A stretch of 64,000 bases of DNA from Lepidostoma basale (GCA_022606425.2 JAHDVF020000862.1:83322-147321); one strand, 5' to 3'. Positions 51,686-62,594 are shown, counted from the stretch's first letter. Translations and numbers: made by a program. The notes: generated by a model from the letters alone, not told the origin.

Positions 51686-53128
51686 ATGCAAAACATAAGA
51701 CATCACGAAACGACCAGGGCGTCCCCCTCAAGCGACGATCAAGCCTCAAACGAGTACAATGTGAAACAACGAAACTCAAACAACAAGAATATGAAACATT
51801 CTCAAAACAAACAAACTCAAATCCTGAAAGAACAAATATTAGATGGACAAAGAATTAGATTTGCTACATGGAATTTAGGTTCCTTAACTGGACGCAGCAA
51901 CGAACTTAGTGATATTCTACATAAAAGACAAATAAATATCTGTTGTATACAGGAGACGAAATGGAAAGGTGCTAAATCTAGAGAGATCGGATTCGGATAC
52001 AAACTTATATATTACGGCTTGGAGAGCAAACGTAATGGGCTTGCTATTGTTCTGGATAACATATTCCGAGACAGAATTGTAAATGTGGATAGAAAGAGTG
52101 ACCGCGTAATGTCAGTTAAGTTGGCTATGGATAATCAACCACCAATGAACGTGGTTTCTGCGTACGCACCGCAGACTGGATGCACAGAAGAGGAAAAGCA
52201 AAATTTTTGGGATGACTTCGATGACCTGCTCCAGTCTATTCCTCTCGAGGAAACTACGTACATTGGAGGTGACTTAAATGGACATGTGGGCATGACCACC
52301 ACAACTTACAATGAAATTCACGGCGGTATGGGATATGGCTCACCAAATGCACAGGGAGAGGATATTCTAAACTTTGCCTTTTCCCATAATATGGCCATTG
52401 TGAATACATTCTTTAAAAAGAAAGACGAACACCTGATAACGTACAAGTCATCTAAAAATTCTTCACAAATTGATTTTATCCTGGCAAACAGAACATTACT
52501 AAAACATTTTAAAGACTGTAAGGTAATTCCAGGAGAAGCTTTGACCTCGCAACATCGTCTTTTGGTATCAGTATTCCAACTGCCTAAAAAGTTGAAAATA
52601 AAAATAGATAGAACTCCGAGAGTTAAGTGGAAAGAGCTAAAGGGCCCAAAAGGAACTTGCTTGGCACAAGCTCTGATAAAATATCTTCAATCTGATTTGA
52701 ATAGAACAATAAATGCCAATGATATGTGGTCAGACTTTGAAAAGATTTGCATACGGGAAGCCATTAGCAACCTAGGGGTGGCTAAGGGAGGAGTCAGCAC
52801 TAATAAAAACACAAAGTGGTGGAACGATTCTGTGAAAGCGGAAATAAACCTAAAGAAGAAAATGTTTAAACAATGGCAATTAACCAAACTAGAAGCAGAT
52901 CTCGTGAACTATAAAGCCCAAAAAACAAAAACGAAACGGATGGTAGCTCAGGCTAAAGCTGAAGAAAATAAAAATTTCTACGAAGACCTCGAAAATGCCA
53001 AGTACGAAAGCGAAATCCATAGAATTGCAAAAAATCGATACCAAGCTACAAAGGACATTGTAATGAATAAATACATAAAGGATGCAAATGGTAAAATTTT
53101 AACCTCAAACGCTAGGTGGAATGAATAG
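51686..53128 (+). pseudogene. RTE-C ORF part 1: AP-type endonuclease and linker
   Basis: 480 residues before the insertion-caused stop. Residues 1-55 are a polar leader. From 57 the apurinic-endonuclease fold is visible: RIRFATWNLGSLTG (Asn in TWN, 61-63), CCIQETKWKG (catalytic Glu at 90), SAYAPQTG (159-165), IGGDLNGHVG (Asp and Asn, 193-202), QIDFILANR (261-269) and TSQHRLLV (His at 290). This domain nicks the target DNA so that the RNA can be primed on it. The part after 300 leads to the RT (RVKWKELK, KWWNDSVKAEI, a Lys-rich coiled stretch). The ORF stops because a pogo element starts at 53128. The upstream frame at 51634 is unrelated. The endonuclease itself has no visible lesion. Confidence 0.88.
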
Positions 53129-54209
53129 GGGAGATGTAGGCAATGGGAGTCAGTTGGCAATGGGAGTCACCCCTTTAATTCGAAAACAATACGCGTGATG
53201 GCGGTTTCAGTGACGTCATACGCTAGCTGTTTGCCGGTAACATCCGCGGTAGGCAGCTTACTCAGTTCGCATCACGTGCTAGAGAGTGGTAGACGTAACA
53301 AGTTTTCGGGCCCTTCTGATCTAATTTTTCGAGTGGACAAATCCGAAGGTAAGGATCAAACTACTGAGTGTTTCTTTTTGCGCTTGTGATATGTAATGAC
53401 TAAAGCATTTTAGATCGTGATTTCAAACTCATTTTACCACTATCACTTTTACTTTTATGTCAAGGTAGGTTTTTTCTCTTTTTTACCGATGTAGGCAATC
53501 GGAGTCAGGTGACCCTTATTGTTAACATTTCCTGTCTTCGATAAAATAATCTTTTGGTTTGTAGATACCGAACGTTCGTCCTAGAAAGACAAATAAGGCT
53601 AACTGGTCTATAGCTAACCTGAAAAAGGCCGTGGAGCTCATCGATGAACAAGATTATTCAATAAGAAAAGCCGCGAAAACAATGAACATCCCATTTTCGA
53701 GTCTTCAGAAGAGGTACGCGAAAAAAATAGATCAAGAAGAAAATTCTGCAGGAATCGAACAATACTTCAGCGTCAGATATGAACACTGATGACTTGTACC
53801 AGGACGACAAAAACGATGATGCAGAAGATTCTGACAACCAATGTCTTGTATGCGGCGAATTCGGGCGAGATAATGAGATGTGGTTCCGATGCACTTCATG
53901 TGGACTTTAGGCTCATTCAGATTGCACTGGGTGGGACTCACCTTGCAATTATGTGTACGATTTGTGTTGACCCCCATTGCCAACATGCTGATCACCATTG
54001 CCAACAGATGTGGGCAATGGTGGTCAAACCTGTTTTTTTTTTAAATGATTCTTGTTCCAAAAGTAAAAAGCCAAAGTGATCAAAGGTGACCTCAATTAAT
54101 AGTTTAATAACTAAAGTTTATAATAAGGCTTAAGCAATAAATAGTTAACTAATAGTTTTTTTTTTTTTTCAATTCTCGCTTAAGTGACTCCCATTACCTA
54201 CATCTCCCC
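53128..54209 (+). mobile_element. Pogo-like DNA transposon, internally deleted
   Basis: 1082 bp with TIRs GGGGAGATGTAGGCAATGGG at the left and CCCATTACCTACATCTCCCC at the right. TA flanks both sides (53126-53127 and 54210-54211). Additional GGCAATGGGAGTCA-type subterminal repeats lie at 53155 and 53491, and inverted ones in the right half. It keeps only the first and last parts of its transposase gene. Confidence 0.92.
53570..54010 (+). pseudogene. Pogo-type transposase: N-terminal psq HTH and C-terminal zinc finger only
   Basis: Reading from about 53571: PRKTNKANWSIANLKKAVEL, IDEQDYSIRKAAKTMNIPFS, SLQKRYAKK, the psq/CENP-B-type DNA-binding domain of pogo transposases. The frame then runs into NQCLVCGEFGRDNEMWFRCT, SCGL-stop-AHSDCTGWDSP, NYVCDLC, a Cys-rich PHD-like finger seen at the C-terminus of insect pogo-like transposases. 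The whole DDE catalytic region between is deleted. The Trp codon of the finger core has become TAG, and a stop follows YFSVRYEH. It may still be mobilised in trans through its TIRs. Confidence 0.75.
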
Positions 54210-54211
54210 TA

Positions 54212-54724
54212 CTACAAAGCGCTTCTGAACGAAGAATTCCCTAGAAACCCTAAACAAGAAGAACTACCAACAGTGGGTCCCATTCCGGAAGTGTCAAAAG
54301 AGGAAGTGAAATTAGCCATAGCAAAAATGAAAAACAACAAAGCGGCTGGCCCGGATGCAGTCCCAGTCGAGATCTGGAAAATAACTGGTGATGTTGGAAT
54401 TACTTGGCTTACTTTGTTATTTAACAGTATTGTCAACTCTGGCCAGATCCCGGAGTCATGGCGACATAGCTATCTAACTCCTTTCTACAAAAACAAAGGC
54501 GACGCAAGCGAATGTGGAAATTATCGCGGAATAAAATTGACCTCACACACCTTGAAGGTATGGGAAAAGATTATAAATGAGCGCCTCCAAAAGCTCTCCT
54601 CATTAACAGAAAACCAATTTGGTTTTACGGGAGGTAAATCTACCACAGATGCCATTCAAGCTATAAGGATAGTGATGGAGAAATATAGAACAAACCGCAA
54701 AAATCTTCACCTACTGTTCATCGT
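54212..54724 (+). pseudogene. RTE-C ORF part 2: RT fingers
   Basis: Resumes in the frame that would join part 1 through one TA: YYKALLNEEFPRNPKQEE, VSKEEVKLAIAKMKNNKAAG (RT motif 0/1), PDAVPVEIWKITGD, GQIPESWRHSYLTPFYKNKG, CGNYRGIKLTSHTLKVWEKI, LQKLSSLTENQFGFTGGKST, TDAIQAIRIVMEKYR, KNLHLLFI. The frame is lost near 54722. Confidence 0.85.
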
Positions 54725-55762
54725 TTGGAGAAGGCCTTTGACCGTGTCCCACGCAAGCTGGTGTGGCAGGCTGCGAGATTCCAGGGCATCCCGGAATACT
54801 ACATTCAACTGCTCCAAGACATGTATTGCCAAATAACAACAAGAGTAAAAAGTCCCGCAGGCATCAGCGAACCTTTTGCGGTGGAGGTCGGAGTCCATCA
54901 GGGTTCAGCCCTGAGCCCTTTCCTTTTTAACATAGTTATGGACTACCTGACCAGGAATATACAGCAGTCTGTACCGTGGTGCATTCTCTACGCAGACGAC
55001 ATAGTTTTGATTGCGGACTCGGCAGAACAATTGCAAGTTACATTGAATGAGTGGGCAGATGCCTTAGAGTGTAATGGACTACGCATTAGCAGGAGTAAAA
55101 CCGAATATTTAGAATGTGAATATGAGGACATCGCTACAGATTTGGCTCATGAAAACACAATTCACATTGGCAATACTCCAGTTAACAAGGTGTCCCAATT
55201 CAAGTATCTCGGGTCGGTCCTTACTGCGGACGCCAACGTAGACACTGATGTCAAACACAGGACAAACACCGCCTGGCTCAAGTGGAGGTCTCTATCAGGT
55301 GTCCTGTGTGATCCGAAAATTCCAATCAGAACTAAGGGCAGAGTCTACAAGACTGCAGTGAGGCCCGCCATGCTATATGGAGCAGAGTGCTGGACCAACA
55401 AAAAAGTCCACGAAAGTCGAGTCCACGCTGCCGAGATGAAAATGTTGAGGTGGGCTGGAGGCGTCACAAGGCTGGACCACGTTAGGAACGAATACGTGAG
55501 GGGTAGCTTTAAGGTTGCCCCAATAACGGAAAAATTAAGAGAATCTCGACTCCGGTGGTACGGTCATGTGATGCGAAGAGACAGCGAGCACATTGTCCAA
55601 AAAGCCCTCAGCATTCCCACAAAACCAAGAAGAAGAGGTCGCCCAATGGCAACATGGTGGGCCAACATGGAAAAGGAGCTCCAACGCGAGAACCTGACAG
55701 TGGAAATGAGTGAAAATAGGAAAGTTTGGCGTTTTCGTACGAGGAGGGCCGACCCCAGATGA
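54725..55762 (+). pseudogene. RTE-C ORF part 3: RT palm, thumb and C-terminal domain
   Basis: A 345-residue open frame: EKAFDRVPRKLVWQAARFQG (end of motif A), VGVHQGSALSPFLFNIVMDY (motif B), PWCILYADDIVLIADSAEQL (motif C with the YADD catalytic pair), LRISRSKTEYLE (motif D), KVSQFKYLGSVLTADA, MLYGAECWTNKKVHESRVHA, RLRWYGHVMRRDSEHIVQKA, RRRGRPMATWWANMEKEL, stop after RRADPR. It polymerises the cDNA at the target nick. Relative to part 2 the frame has shifted by one base at the codon preceding LEKAFD, where RTs carry the first catalytic Asp. Apart from that and the pogo insertion the ORF is intact, so the copy was recently functional. Confidence 0.88.
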
Positions 55763-55805
55763 TGGGAAATGGCAAAGAGAAAGAGAAGAGAGAGAAGAAT
55801 AATAT

Positions 55806-56440
55806 ATTTTGATGAGCAGAACATTATAAATTTCTTTTTCAAATTCCTTTCCTATTTACGCGATATTTAAGCTATAAAGCGCCCTCTGTGTAGCAGTACA
55901 CCAACTATCATCTGCGCTTGTAAATGCATTTCGTTGTGTTTTGCGGCGCCACTCATAGATGACGCCCTATATAAATATCGTATTTTGCCTAAAGATATCG
56001 ACAGAGTAAATTCGTTTATATAGTATTGTCAATTTTGTAATTGCAACTTTGCAACATTAATATTACTTCTGCTTCTTTGGTCGCATCAAATTGCTTTTTA
56101 AATCAATTGAATTACCATCCTCGTGAGCATACTTTGTTCTTGAGTGGTAATTTCGTTTAGTGGTGTTGTTGCATTGCAATTAAAAGTGAACATAAGATTT
56201 TTTAAATATTTAAATCTATGAAGTCGTTAGTTTTTCCTCTATATTTTAGAATTGGTCTTTTCAACTTTTTTCTTATTTTTTCGACTCTACGCCATGGCAG
56301 CTGAATATAGCATGGATTGTGATATGAACTTGGTGTCCTCCACATCAACATTATTGAAGGTATTCTCACAAATTTACTCTCTACTATAAAAATGCAAAAA
56401 CTTCGTTTTCAGAAAACATATTTACAATAATAATAAAACT
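55806..56440. other. Intergenic, no gene recognised
   Basis: AT-rich with two short balanced patches (55880-55975). No ORF with a motif. Confidence 0.4.
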
Positions 56441-56447
56441 ATCAATT

Positions 56448-56556
56448 AATACGAATGCAAACGTCTATTTTTTAAAAGTTTTATTATATTTTATGTAAAT
56501 GGCATGTTTCGCTGTCTAAAGCATTATCAAATGTTATTCACATAAAACAGAGATTT
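56448..56556 (-). mobile_element. Foldback family FB-4 fragment
   Basis: AATTAATACGAATGCAAACG then, on the minus strand, CATTTGATAATGCTTTAGAC, AGCGAAACATG (56501-56532). Same arm and core as 38185-38665; the GTC is not retained. Confidence 0.5.
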
Positions 56557-57334
56557 TTAACCGGGGCGCCAGCGCCCCTTTGTGGGCGTTTTGGAGGTCT
56601 TACGGGGCGTTTTTAAAATGCTAGCATTTAGGGGGCGCTAGAGAAATTCGAGTGGGCATTGTCAGTATAGAAAAATAAGCTCATTCACGAGGTATGCACA
56701 ACGATACGATTTTTCTCATTCTTTAGGAACTTTGATTTAACCTGTTTAATAAATAATACTTCCACGTGCATCATTTTTTATTTGCAGTAGGAAATCCATT
56801 GCATAAAATAAATACATTCACAGAAAAAAGTGTAAATTTTAAAATTCGTTTTATTTAGGGGGGATAATTTTACTGTGGTTATGTAATGAAGCAGTTTTTT
56901 TGGGTTTAGAAATTATAGAATTACGACCTTAAAACGGGAACAAAAAAACACCACAACAGAGATTAAGAATAGGATCCCAAAATAGCTTTAAATAAGCCAC
57001 ATCCGCTCCAATACATAACGCCCGCGCGAACAATAACATACTTTATATACTAACGGTTTTTCAAAGACCGCCCCTTAGTAGAAATATTCGAGCATCAAAT
57101 CATACTACGGCATAATATAAATAATCCTTTCGATAAACCGCCTTCCGGCCACTCAATACCCACGCGAATATCACGCACCCCCAAGGTGAAAGACGCAGGC
57201 ACCTCACCAATAGGCTGTTCTTAAACCTCTCTAATGTTAAGCTAAATTAATCCCCGCTTACTCGGAAAGAAATTTCTTCACGCACTTCACAAACAGAGAA
57301 TTGTGTCATAGTATGTGTGTGCAAATTAAAACCC
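56557..57334. other. Intergenic, no gene recognised
   Basis: 56565-56650 is a GC-rich patch with inverted GGGGCGCC-type words. 57060-57200 is a balanced stretch. No repeat family or ORF identified. Confidence 0.35.
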
Positions 57335-58689
57335 CAAAAACTAATTCCAATAGGGATGGGCAAAACGACTCATCTCAGGGATTAGATCTGAACGGACCGC
57401 TCAGCAGAGTGAGTCGACTCTTTTTCACGACTCACGACTCACTAAAATCAGATTTGTAACTCCAAACTCAAATGCCGCGCCGCGCCGCCTCGATAATGAC
57501 GTTATAACAAGCCAACGTATGCAATTCAACCTAGTAGTATTTTTCATACAGATTTGTGACATGACGAATCGATATTTATTTATTTTTCAATTTAACTACA
57601 CTGAGCCATAGCAACGCGTGGCCGGGTACAGCTAGCAATCAAAATTTTAACCCAAATCTTTGAAAATAATGTCATTTGATTTTTATGCCCTAACTGTATG
57701 CTAACTTGAATTATTTCAAAGTATCAAAACAACTAGGAAACCGAAGTGTAAAAAGTGTATTTTATGAAATAAACTTTCTTTTTGTAAAAAAAGTTCATCT
57801 AAAAGAAAAGAAAATACTTTGTATTAAATGTAAATTTACTAGATGTAAAATGTAAGGTAACTCGACTAATCAACTGTCTGTCGCCCACTGCTGAATGTAA
57901 CCCCCTCCCAAAATACGTCACTGGTTGGTTCTGCGACAAATATGACCACTGCTTACCTTTAAAGTCACCTCAGTCACCTTGGTTCATTTGTCAAATAAAT
58001 TTATTTCTCTCTCTGAAACATGAATGTTGCCGATTATGATACGATTTGTTTATGGAAGTTTAATTAAATTGTTAGTGTAATGCATGAATAAGGTGATGAT
58101 TTAAAACATGTTTTTGCTCTCAATATATTTTATTTAGTTCTTATGATCTACCGATTCGATTAGTACTGTCAGAAAGAATCGGCAAAGAAAACTGACAGAC
58201 TGAAACTGTTTTAAAAAAAATATATATAATACATAATAAGCTGTGTCTCAGTGTCTGCACTCGCTGCTTATTTTTTCAAGATGGAGATCTGAAACAATAT
58301 ACAAAAAGGGCCATGAATACATGCAAAAGTTAATTTGAAATATACAGGTATACTCTTAGAATTAGCTGGATATGTGTATTTGGGTTAGTGTTAATAATTT
58401 AAATATTTCTTGCTCTGACTCGATGTTCAATTTATTTCTAAATATAAATTATCTATCCATATTATTGCCAACATTTCAAGTGAAAATATGTAAGAATTAT
58501 AAGTGTTGCAGGCATAAGATATAAAATTATTAATTAACAATTTTTGGTTTGAAGTTTTCTAAAAATACTTCAAACGTTTCTGTTATCAGTGTTTGAAATT
58601 TGAAACATTTGATATGCAACAGTCTAAGATTGATTAGAAGGATATTTTAGCCCCCTGCGGTTTCAGGTTTCCAAATAAAAAAAGTTCTG

Positions 58690-58905
58690 TGAATATTCTT
58701 ACAATTAAACCACGAGAAGAGATCAGAATTTGTTGAACAGAGATATGATAATTTGTTCTGTCATACGGTGATATACACCATAAAGTTTTTCTAATAGATC
58801 GGTCTGAAACTTTCCTAGAAGAACATACAGGGCATTGCACTTATTCAATAAATAATCTACCAGCTCCATCATTGTCTATGTGATGTGTAAAGAGAGTCCA
58901 ATATA
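58690..58905 (-). pseudogene. Possible P/THAP9-like transposase fragment
   Basis: The minus strand reads TMMELVDYLLNKCNALYVLL, GKFQTDLLEKLYGVYHRM, and after one frameshift NYHISVQQILISSRG. The pattern LLGKFQxDxLExxFGxYR...NYHISVxQxL is typical of the C-terminal part of P-element/THAP9 transposases. Here the second Phe of LEKRFG is Tyr (LEKLYG). No THAP zinc finger was recognised. A minus-strand ATG with a following GTGAGT donor (60365-60432) could be an associated first exon, but that is speculative. Confidence 0.45.
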
Positions 58906-59439
58906 TCTCCTTAATCAGTTAGCCTCTATTATGATTATTCGATATTTGCGACCATTGGCAATTTTTTTAAAAAGAATTTAATATTACTCTGCTCCAAACT
59001 GTAAACAAGTTTGGCAAGAGGCAAAAGTAAGTTTAAACCTTTGTCTCGATGCTTTACATGTACGCTTGTCTACCAATCACAAATGATTTAAATAAATCTC
59101 GTGTACCTGAAGATTTTCCCCGAAGATATGACTATATATCCTTCATCCTTGAAGATTGGTCCGATACAAGCCAATCGATGGACCTTAAAATCTTAGTGCC
59201 TCTTTGGGAATGTTCTTGTCATGGAGTAATCTCACAATTAAATTCTTCTGCTGAAGATGAATCGTATGCCGAATCAACTAATGATGTTGAAGGATCTGTA
59301 AACAAAAAATACATTATGATAATAATAATAAATTGAGTGCCATTTTTATGAATTATTCATCTCATGGGCGCTGTAGAAAACGCTCCGTTTTATGAACTAG
59401 TTAAAAAATAAACATATTTAGTAGGAGGGTTGCACCCAA

Positions 59440-59945
59440 CGCAGTCGATCAACCCTTCTTGTCAAGAAAGGATAATTTGAAAAGGTGCGTTTTGAGTTTC
59501 GATCTAAACTCTGACTGATTCTCAATGCACTTAAGGTCAGCTGGAAGATTGTTCCAGGCTGAAGGTCCGGCTACCGCGAAGGCTCGGTCGTCAAAGTTTG
59601 TGCTTGGACAGCGTTTTGGCACAGTCAATCTACCGATCGCAGAAGTCTTAGCTGATGGTAATGTAAACTGTCTGCCATTCAGGTTCTTGTTGATACAGAG
59701 TTCAGAAATATAAGCTGGTGCCATACCACGCAACGCCTTTGTATCCTTTCTGGACATTTCAGTCAGTGGAGCTCCTTAAGATGCTGTGTTATGTGAGAAC
59801 TCTTCGGCACACCTCTTATCAGTCTTGCTGCTGCGTTGAATGCAGACTGGAGTTTATTATAGTTTACTGTTGGGGGTTGTTGGCGTAGACTCCATTGCAG
59901 TAATCTAGTCGTGATACAATGAAGGAATTGATTAATGTTTTAAAA
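59440..59945 (-). pseudogene. CR1/L2-like LINE ORF2 C-terminus
   Basis: Minus strand, upstream part: VNYNKLQSAFNAAARLIRGV, PKSSHITQHLKEL. After a deletion it continues KDTKALRGMAPAYISELCIN, RLTVPKRCPSTNFDDRAFAV, AGPSAWNNLPADLKCIENQS, EFRSKLKTHLFKLSF-stop (59449-59757 open). This block is diagnostic of CR1/L2-type reverse transcriptases just before the ORF2 end. It lacks the catalytic motifs. Confidence 0.82.
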
Positions 59946-61677
59946 CTGTCAATTGATCAATTATTAATCTAAATGTAACTTGTAAATAGTTTTATTTCCT
60001 TATTTTATAATAATATAGTCTCTACATACATTGTAAAATTTCTTCCAAATCAATGGTCAAATTATTATAGTTTATTATTATTTGATTGCATTATGACATC
60101 AGTACTAGGTTTGTTCAGTCTCTGTACCTGGGAAAAATGATTACATAGTTTTATAGAGAAAATTATCAATTATACTATGAAGCAGAAGTATTTTATATTC
60201 ACGCTTGTATAGTATACTTACATTGTAAATTTTCTTTCAAATTAAATTTGATTAAATTGTGAATTATTATTCATATCTACATTACTTCGTTTTCTTGGTT
60301 AGTTAGTTAAGAATTTTAAATTAACATCTGTATGCGAAATAATAAATTGACAGTACTTTGTACTCACAGTTTTGTGGTGCTGCTTTCCAGATTCATTGCC
60401 ATTTGGAATGTATTGGTTGGTTCTTGAAGACATGTTGACAAACTATTATTGTATTACAATATGTAAGCAACAATAACTATTGAAAATAGTGTAGTCTTGA
60501 GAGAATCTGAAAACATAGCAAGCCAGCAAGCGCAAAATACCATAGACAAAAAAATTTGTAAATCCAAAGATTTTAGAAGCAGAAATGTGAAATTTTAGCA
60601 GGTCACTCTTCTTCTTCGATGCTATTAGCAATGAATATTGATAAACTGTTTTGAGTTCTTGATTATTTCTTTTTCGACCTCTACCAGCTACGCAGATTTT
60701 TTTGTATGGCGATGAATGGTTGTACCTAAAAAACATTACATCAGGAAGAATTTTTTCAAATTGCATGCACTTGATTTTTAGCCATGATACTTAGCTACCG
60801 TCTTCATCGGTATTCTTATTTTTCATTGAAGAGGTAGCCAAGACCTGTAGGTCAACAAAATTATTACAAGTGTTGATTTAGACATATTTCTCGTTAGTTC
60901 ATATTTGGAAGTATCAGAAATGCTCAGCAATGTTTATCCGGTAGATGGAATGTAGGATCTTTATCAGAATCGGCTGAGGAAAAATCACCATCTGTAGAAC
61001 TGTAATCTACTATGCAATTTACGTTTGCCTCTTTTAGAGCCATCGCGGTTGAAATAGGTTCTTGCACACTCTTTACGATTTATGTTGGTAATATCAGTAG
61101 AAAAGACACGAAAGAACACGGAGACTGACCACTGACGACTGATACTGACAACTGACAGCCCGCGAAATCCACACACACCTACGTACATCCCAAGTGACAG
61201 ACCAACCCCCGTGAGCTATTATTATACGAAAACGGTACTATAATATTTATATTACAAATAATTACCCATAATAAGGACTAAGTGGGTACGGTATAGTTTA
61301 CCTAAACTACAGGAAATTATAAAAATGTTGGCAGTTAAAACTCATTAGCGCACTTAATGAGTTTTACCTGCCGAGGAATTGTATTGTAAGTGTACATAGT
61401 GTGTTTAAAAAAATATATAAATAGTTATTCTTTAATAAATACACTTGGTGATTATTTCCTGACGTAGAATTCACAAATCTGACACAGAAAATGCAAAAAT
61501 CTCATTTTCGACCAAAATGTCACTTAATGAGTTTTACCTTTGAACCGACAGTATTTCCCGCTATTCAAACAATGCATTTAGGTTGTTTATACAGGTCAAA
61601 TAGTTAAGTCTATGTAAACAGCAAATACTTAGGGCGGTAATAAAGGCTAATCCTAGTATTCTAATTTAGTAGGTATA
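59946..61677. other. Undefined interior of the 5.7-kb unit
   Basis: Several short minus-strand open frames (60446-60766 with VAGRGRKRNNQELKTVYQYS; around 60990-61030 with DYSSTDGDFSSADSDKDPTF) might be remnants of exons of one gene. I cannot connect them or name a family. A possible minus-strand exon reads MSSRTNQYIPNGNESGKQHH from 60432 and ends at a GTGAGTAC donor. Confidence 0.25.
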
Positions 61678-61907
61678 ATAACAACAAACCATCACGCCGT
61701 TTCTGAAAGGGTACTACAATCCTGAAAAATCGTAGAAATCTCATTTCTATCGCATTTATTCTACTACATTCCATCTTTTGCCAGTTCCATTGCACAGCCA
61801 TTTTAGCTTTTTTAGATAGGCTTTTGTTTATGATGACAACTTTAAGTGAACCGTTTACTTTGTTGCCTACCCCAACCCTTCATTCAATATCCTTCTCCAC
61901 TTTCCAA
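61678..61907 (-). mobile_element. RTE-A fragment with large internal deletion
   Basis: Tail AACAACAAACCATCACGCCG, then a jump to the KDESRINAVEM region and on to GVGNKVNGSLKVVIINKSLS, KKAKMAV-like sequence. About 300 bases of the usual 3' region are missing. Confidence 0.65.
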
Positions 61908-61910
61908 TAT

Positions 61911-62131
61911 GCTGTCTCGTCATTCTATATCAGAAATCGCATGGTTCCAGAAAAAAAATAATAATGATATGTTTTTCAAATAATCCGTGTATGTTATAGA
62001 TATCGATCTATTCCTAATGAAATTCCCTACAAGATGACATAAATTAAATTTTGATTATAGATAAAGTTAGCGGCAAACTGAATTGACCACATGGGAGCGA
62101 GCGTTTTGTTCTGAACACGGTACGTTAAGGG
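61911..62131 (-). repeat. Inverted partial copy of repeat Z
   Basis: Reverse of 26056-26300, about 90% similar by eye, ending GGTACGTTAAGGGTTTTAAA. It is truncated, as only one end is present. Confidence 0.65.
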
Positions 62132-62135
62132 TTTT

Positions 62136-62330
62136 AAAAAGTTGTACACAAGCAGCGTGAGTGGGAAAAGAAGCCGAGGACGACCGAAGAAATTAATCAA
62201 TTACTAAAAAGCGGCCACATCCGAAGTCGGAATAATCGACGTGCGTGCATGGTACGATGTATGAATGTAGAGGAAGCCCGAGAGGTATGCCAGGAGGGAG
62301 CATTGTGGCGATCCATCCTCTCTGCCTACA
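62136..62330 (+). mobile_element. RTE-A fragment
   Basis: Plus strand KLYTSSVSGKRSRGRPKK, INQLLKSGHIRSRNNRRACM, VRCMNVEEAREVCQEGALWR, SILSAY; the tail is missing. Confidence 0.7.
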
Positions 62331-62335
62331 AGACA

Positions 62336-62530
62336 AATGAAAATTTATGCATTAAAAATAAAAATAAAAATGATTTAAAAATATGAAATGATTTGAAAAT
62401 TAAACATTATTAAAAAATATATATTGTTTAAAAATAAAAAAATAAAAATTGTTTAAAAATTACAAATTATTTAAAAAATTTAAATTTAAATATATTTAAA
62501 AAATATATATGAAAACTAAAAAAAGTAACA
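62336..62530. repeat. Low-complexity AT-rich DNA
   Basis: Repeated AAAAATAAAAAT and ATTTAAAAAATAT strings. Confidence 0.7.
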
Positions 62531-62594
62531 GACGTCCATTGCAGTAAAAGTTTGATTCGCGAGCCGTAAACGACTCCGCTGAGCCGACTCTTTT

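Larger units (their letters stand above)
51130..55805 (+). mobile_element. Nearly full-length RTE-C LINE, split by a pogo element
   Basis: The most complete retrotransposon here: a 5' region (about 51130-51685, GC-richer, including CTGGGCAGGGGTCTACAGTA), a single long ORF (endonuclease plus RT) and a very short 3' UTR ending in GA-rich repeats near 55800. Without the 1082-bp pogo insertion it would be about 3.6 kb. The 5' boundary is approximate. Confidence 0.85.

Noticed and set aside
57605..57640. Helitron 3' end (GGCCGGGTACAGCTAG)
   Set aside because: CTAG is followed by C rather than T, and no 5' end was found nearby.
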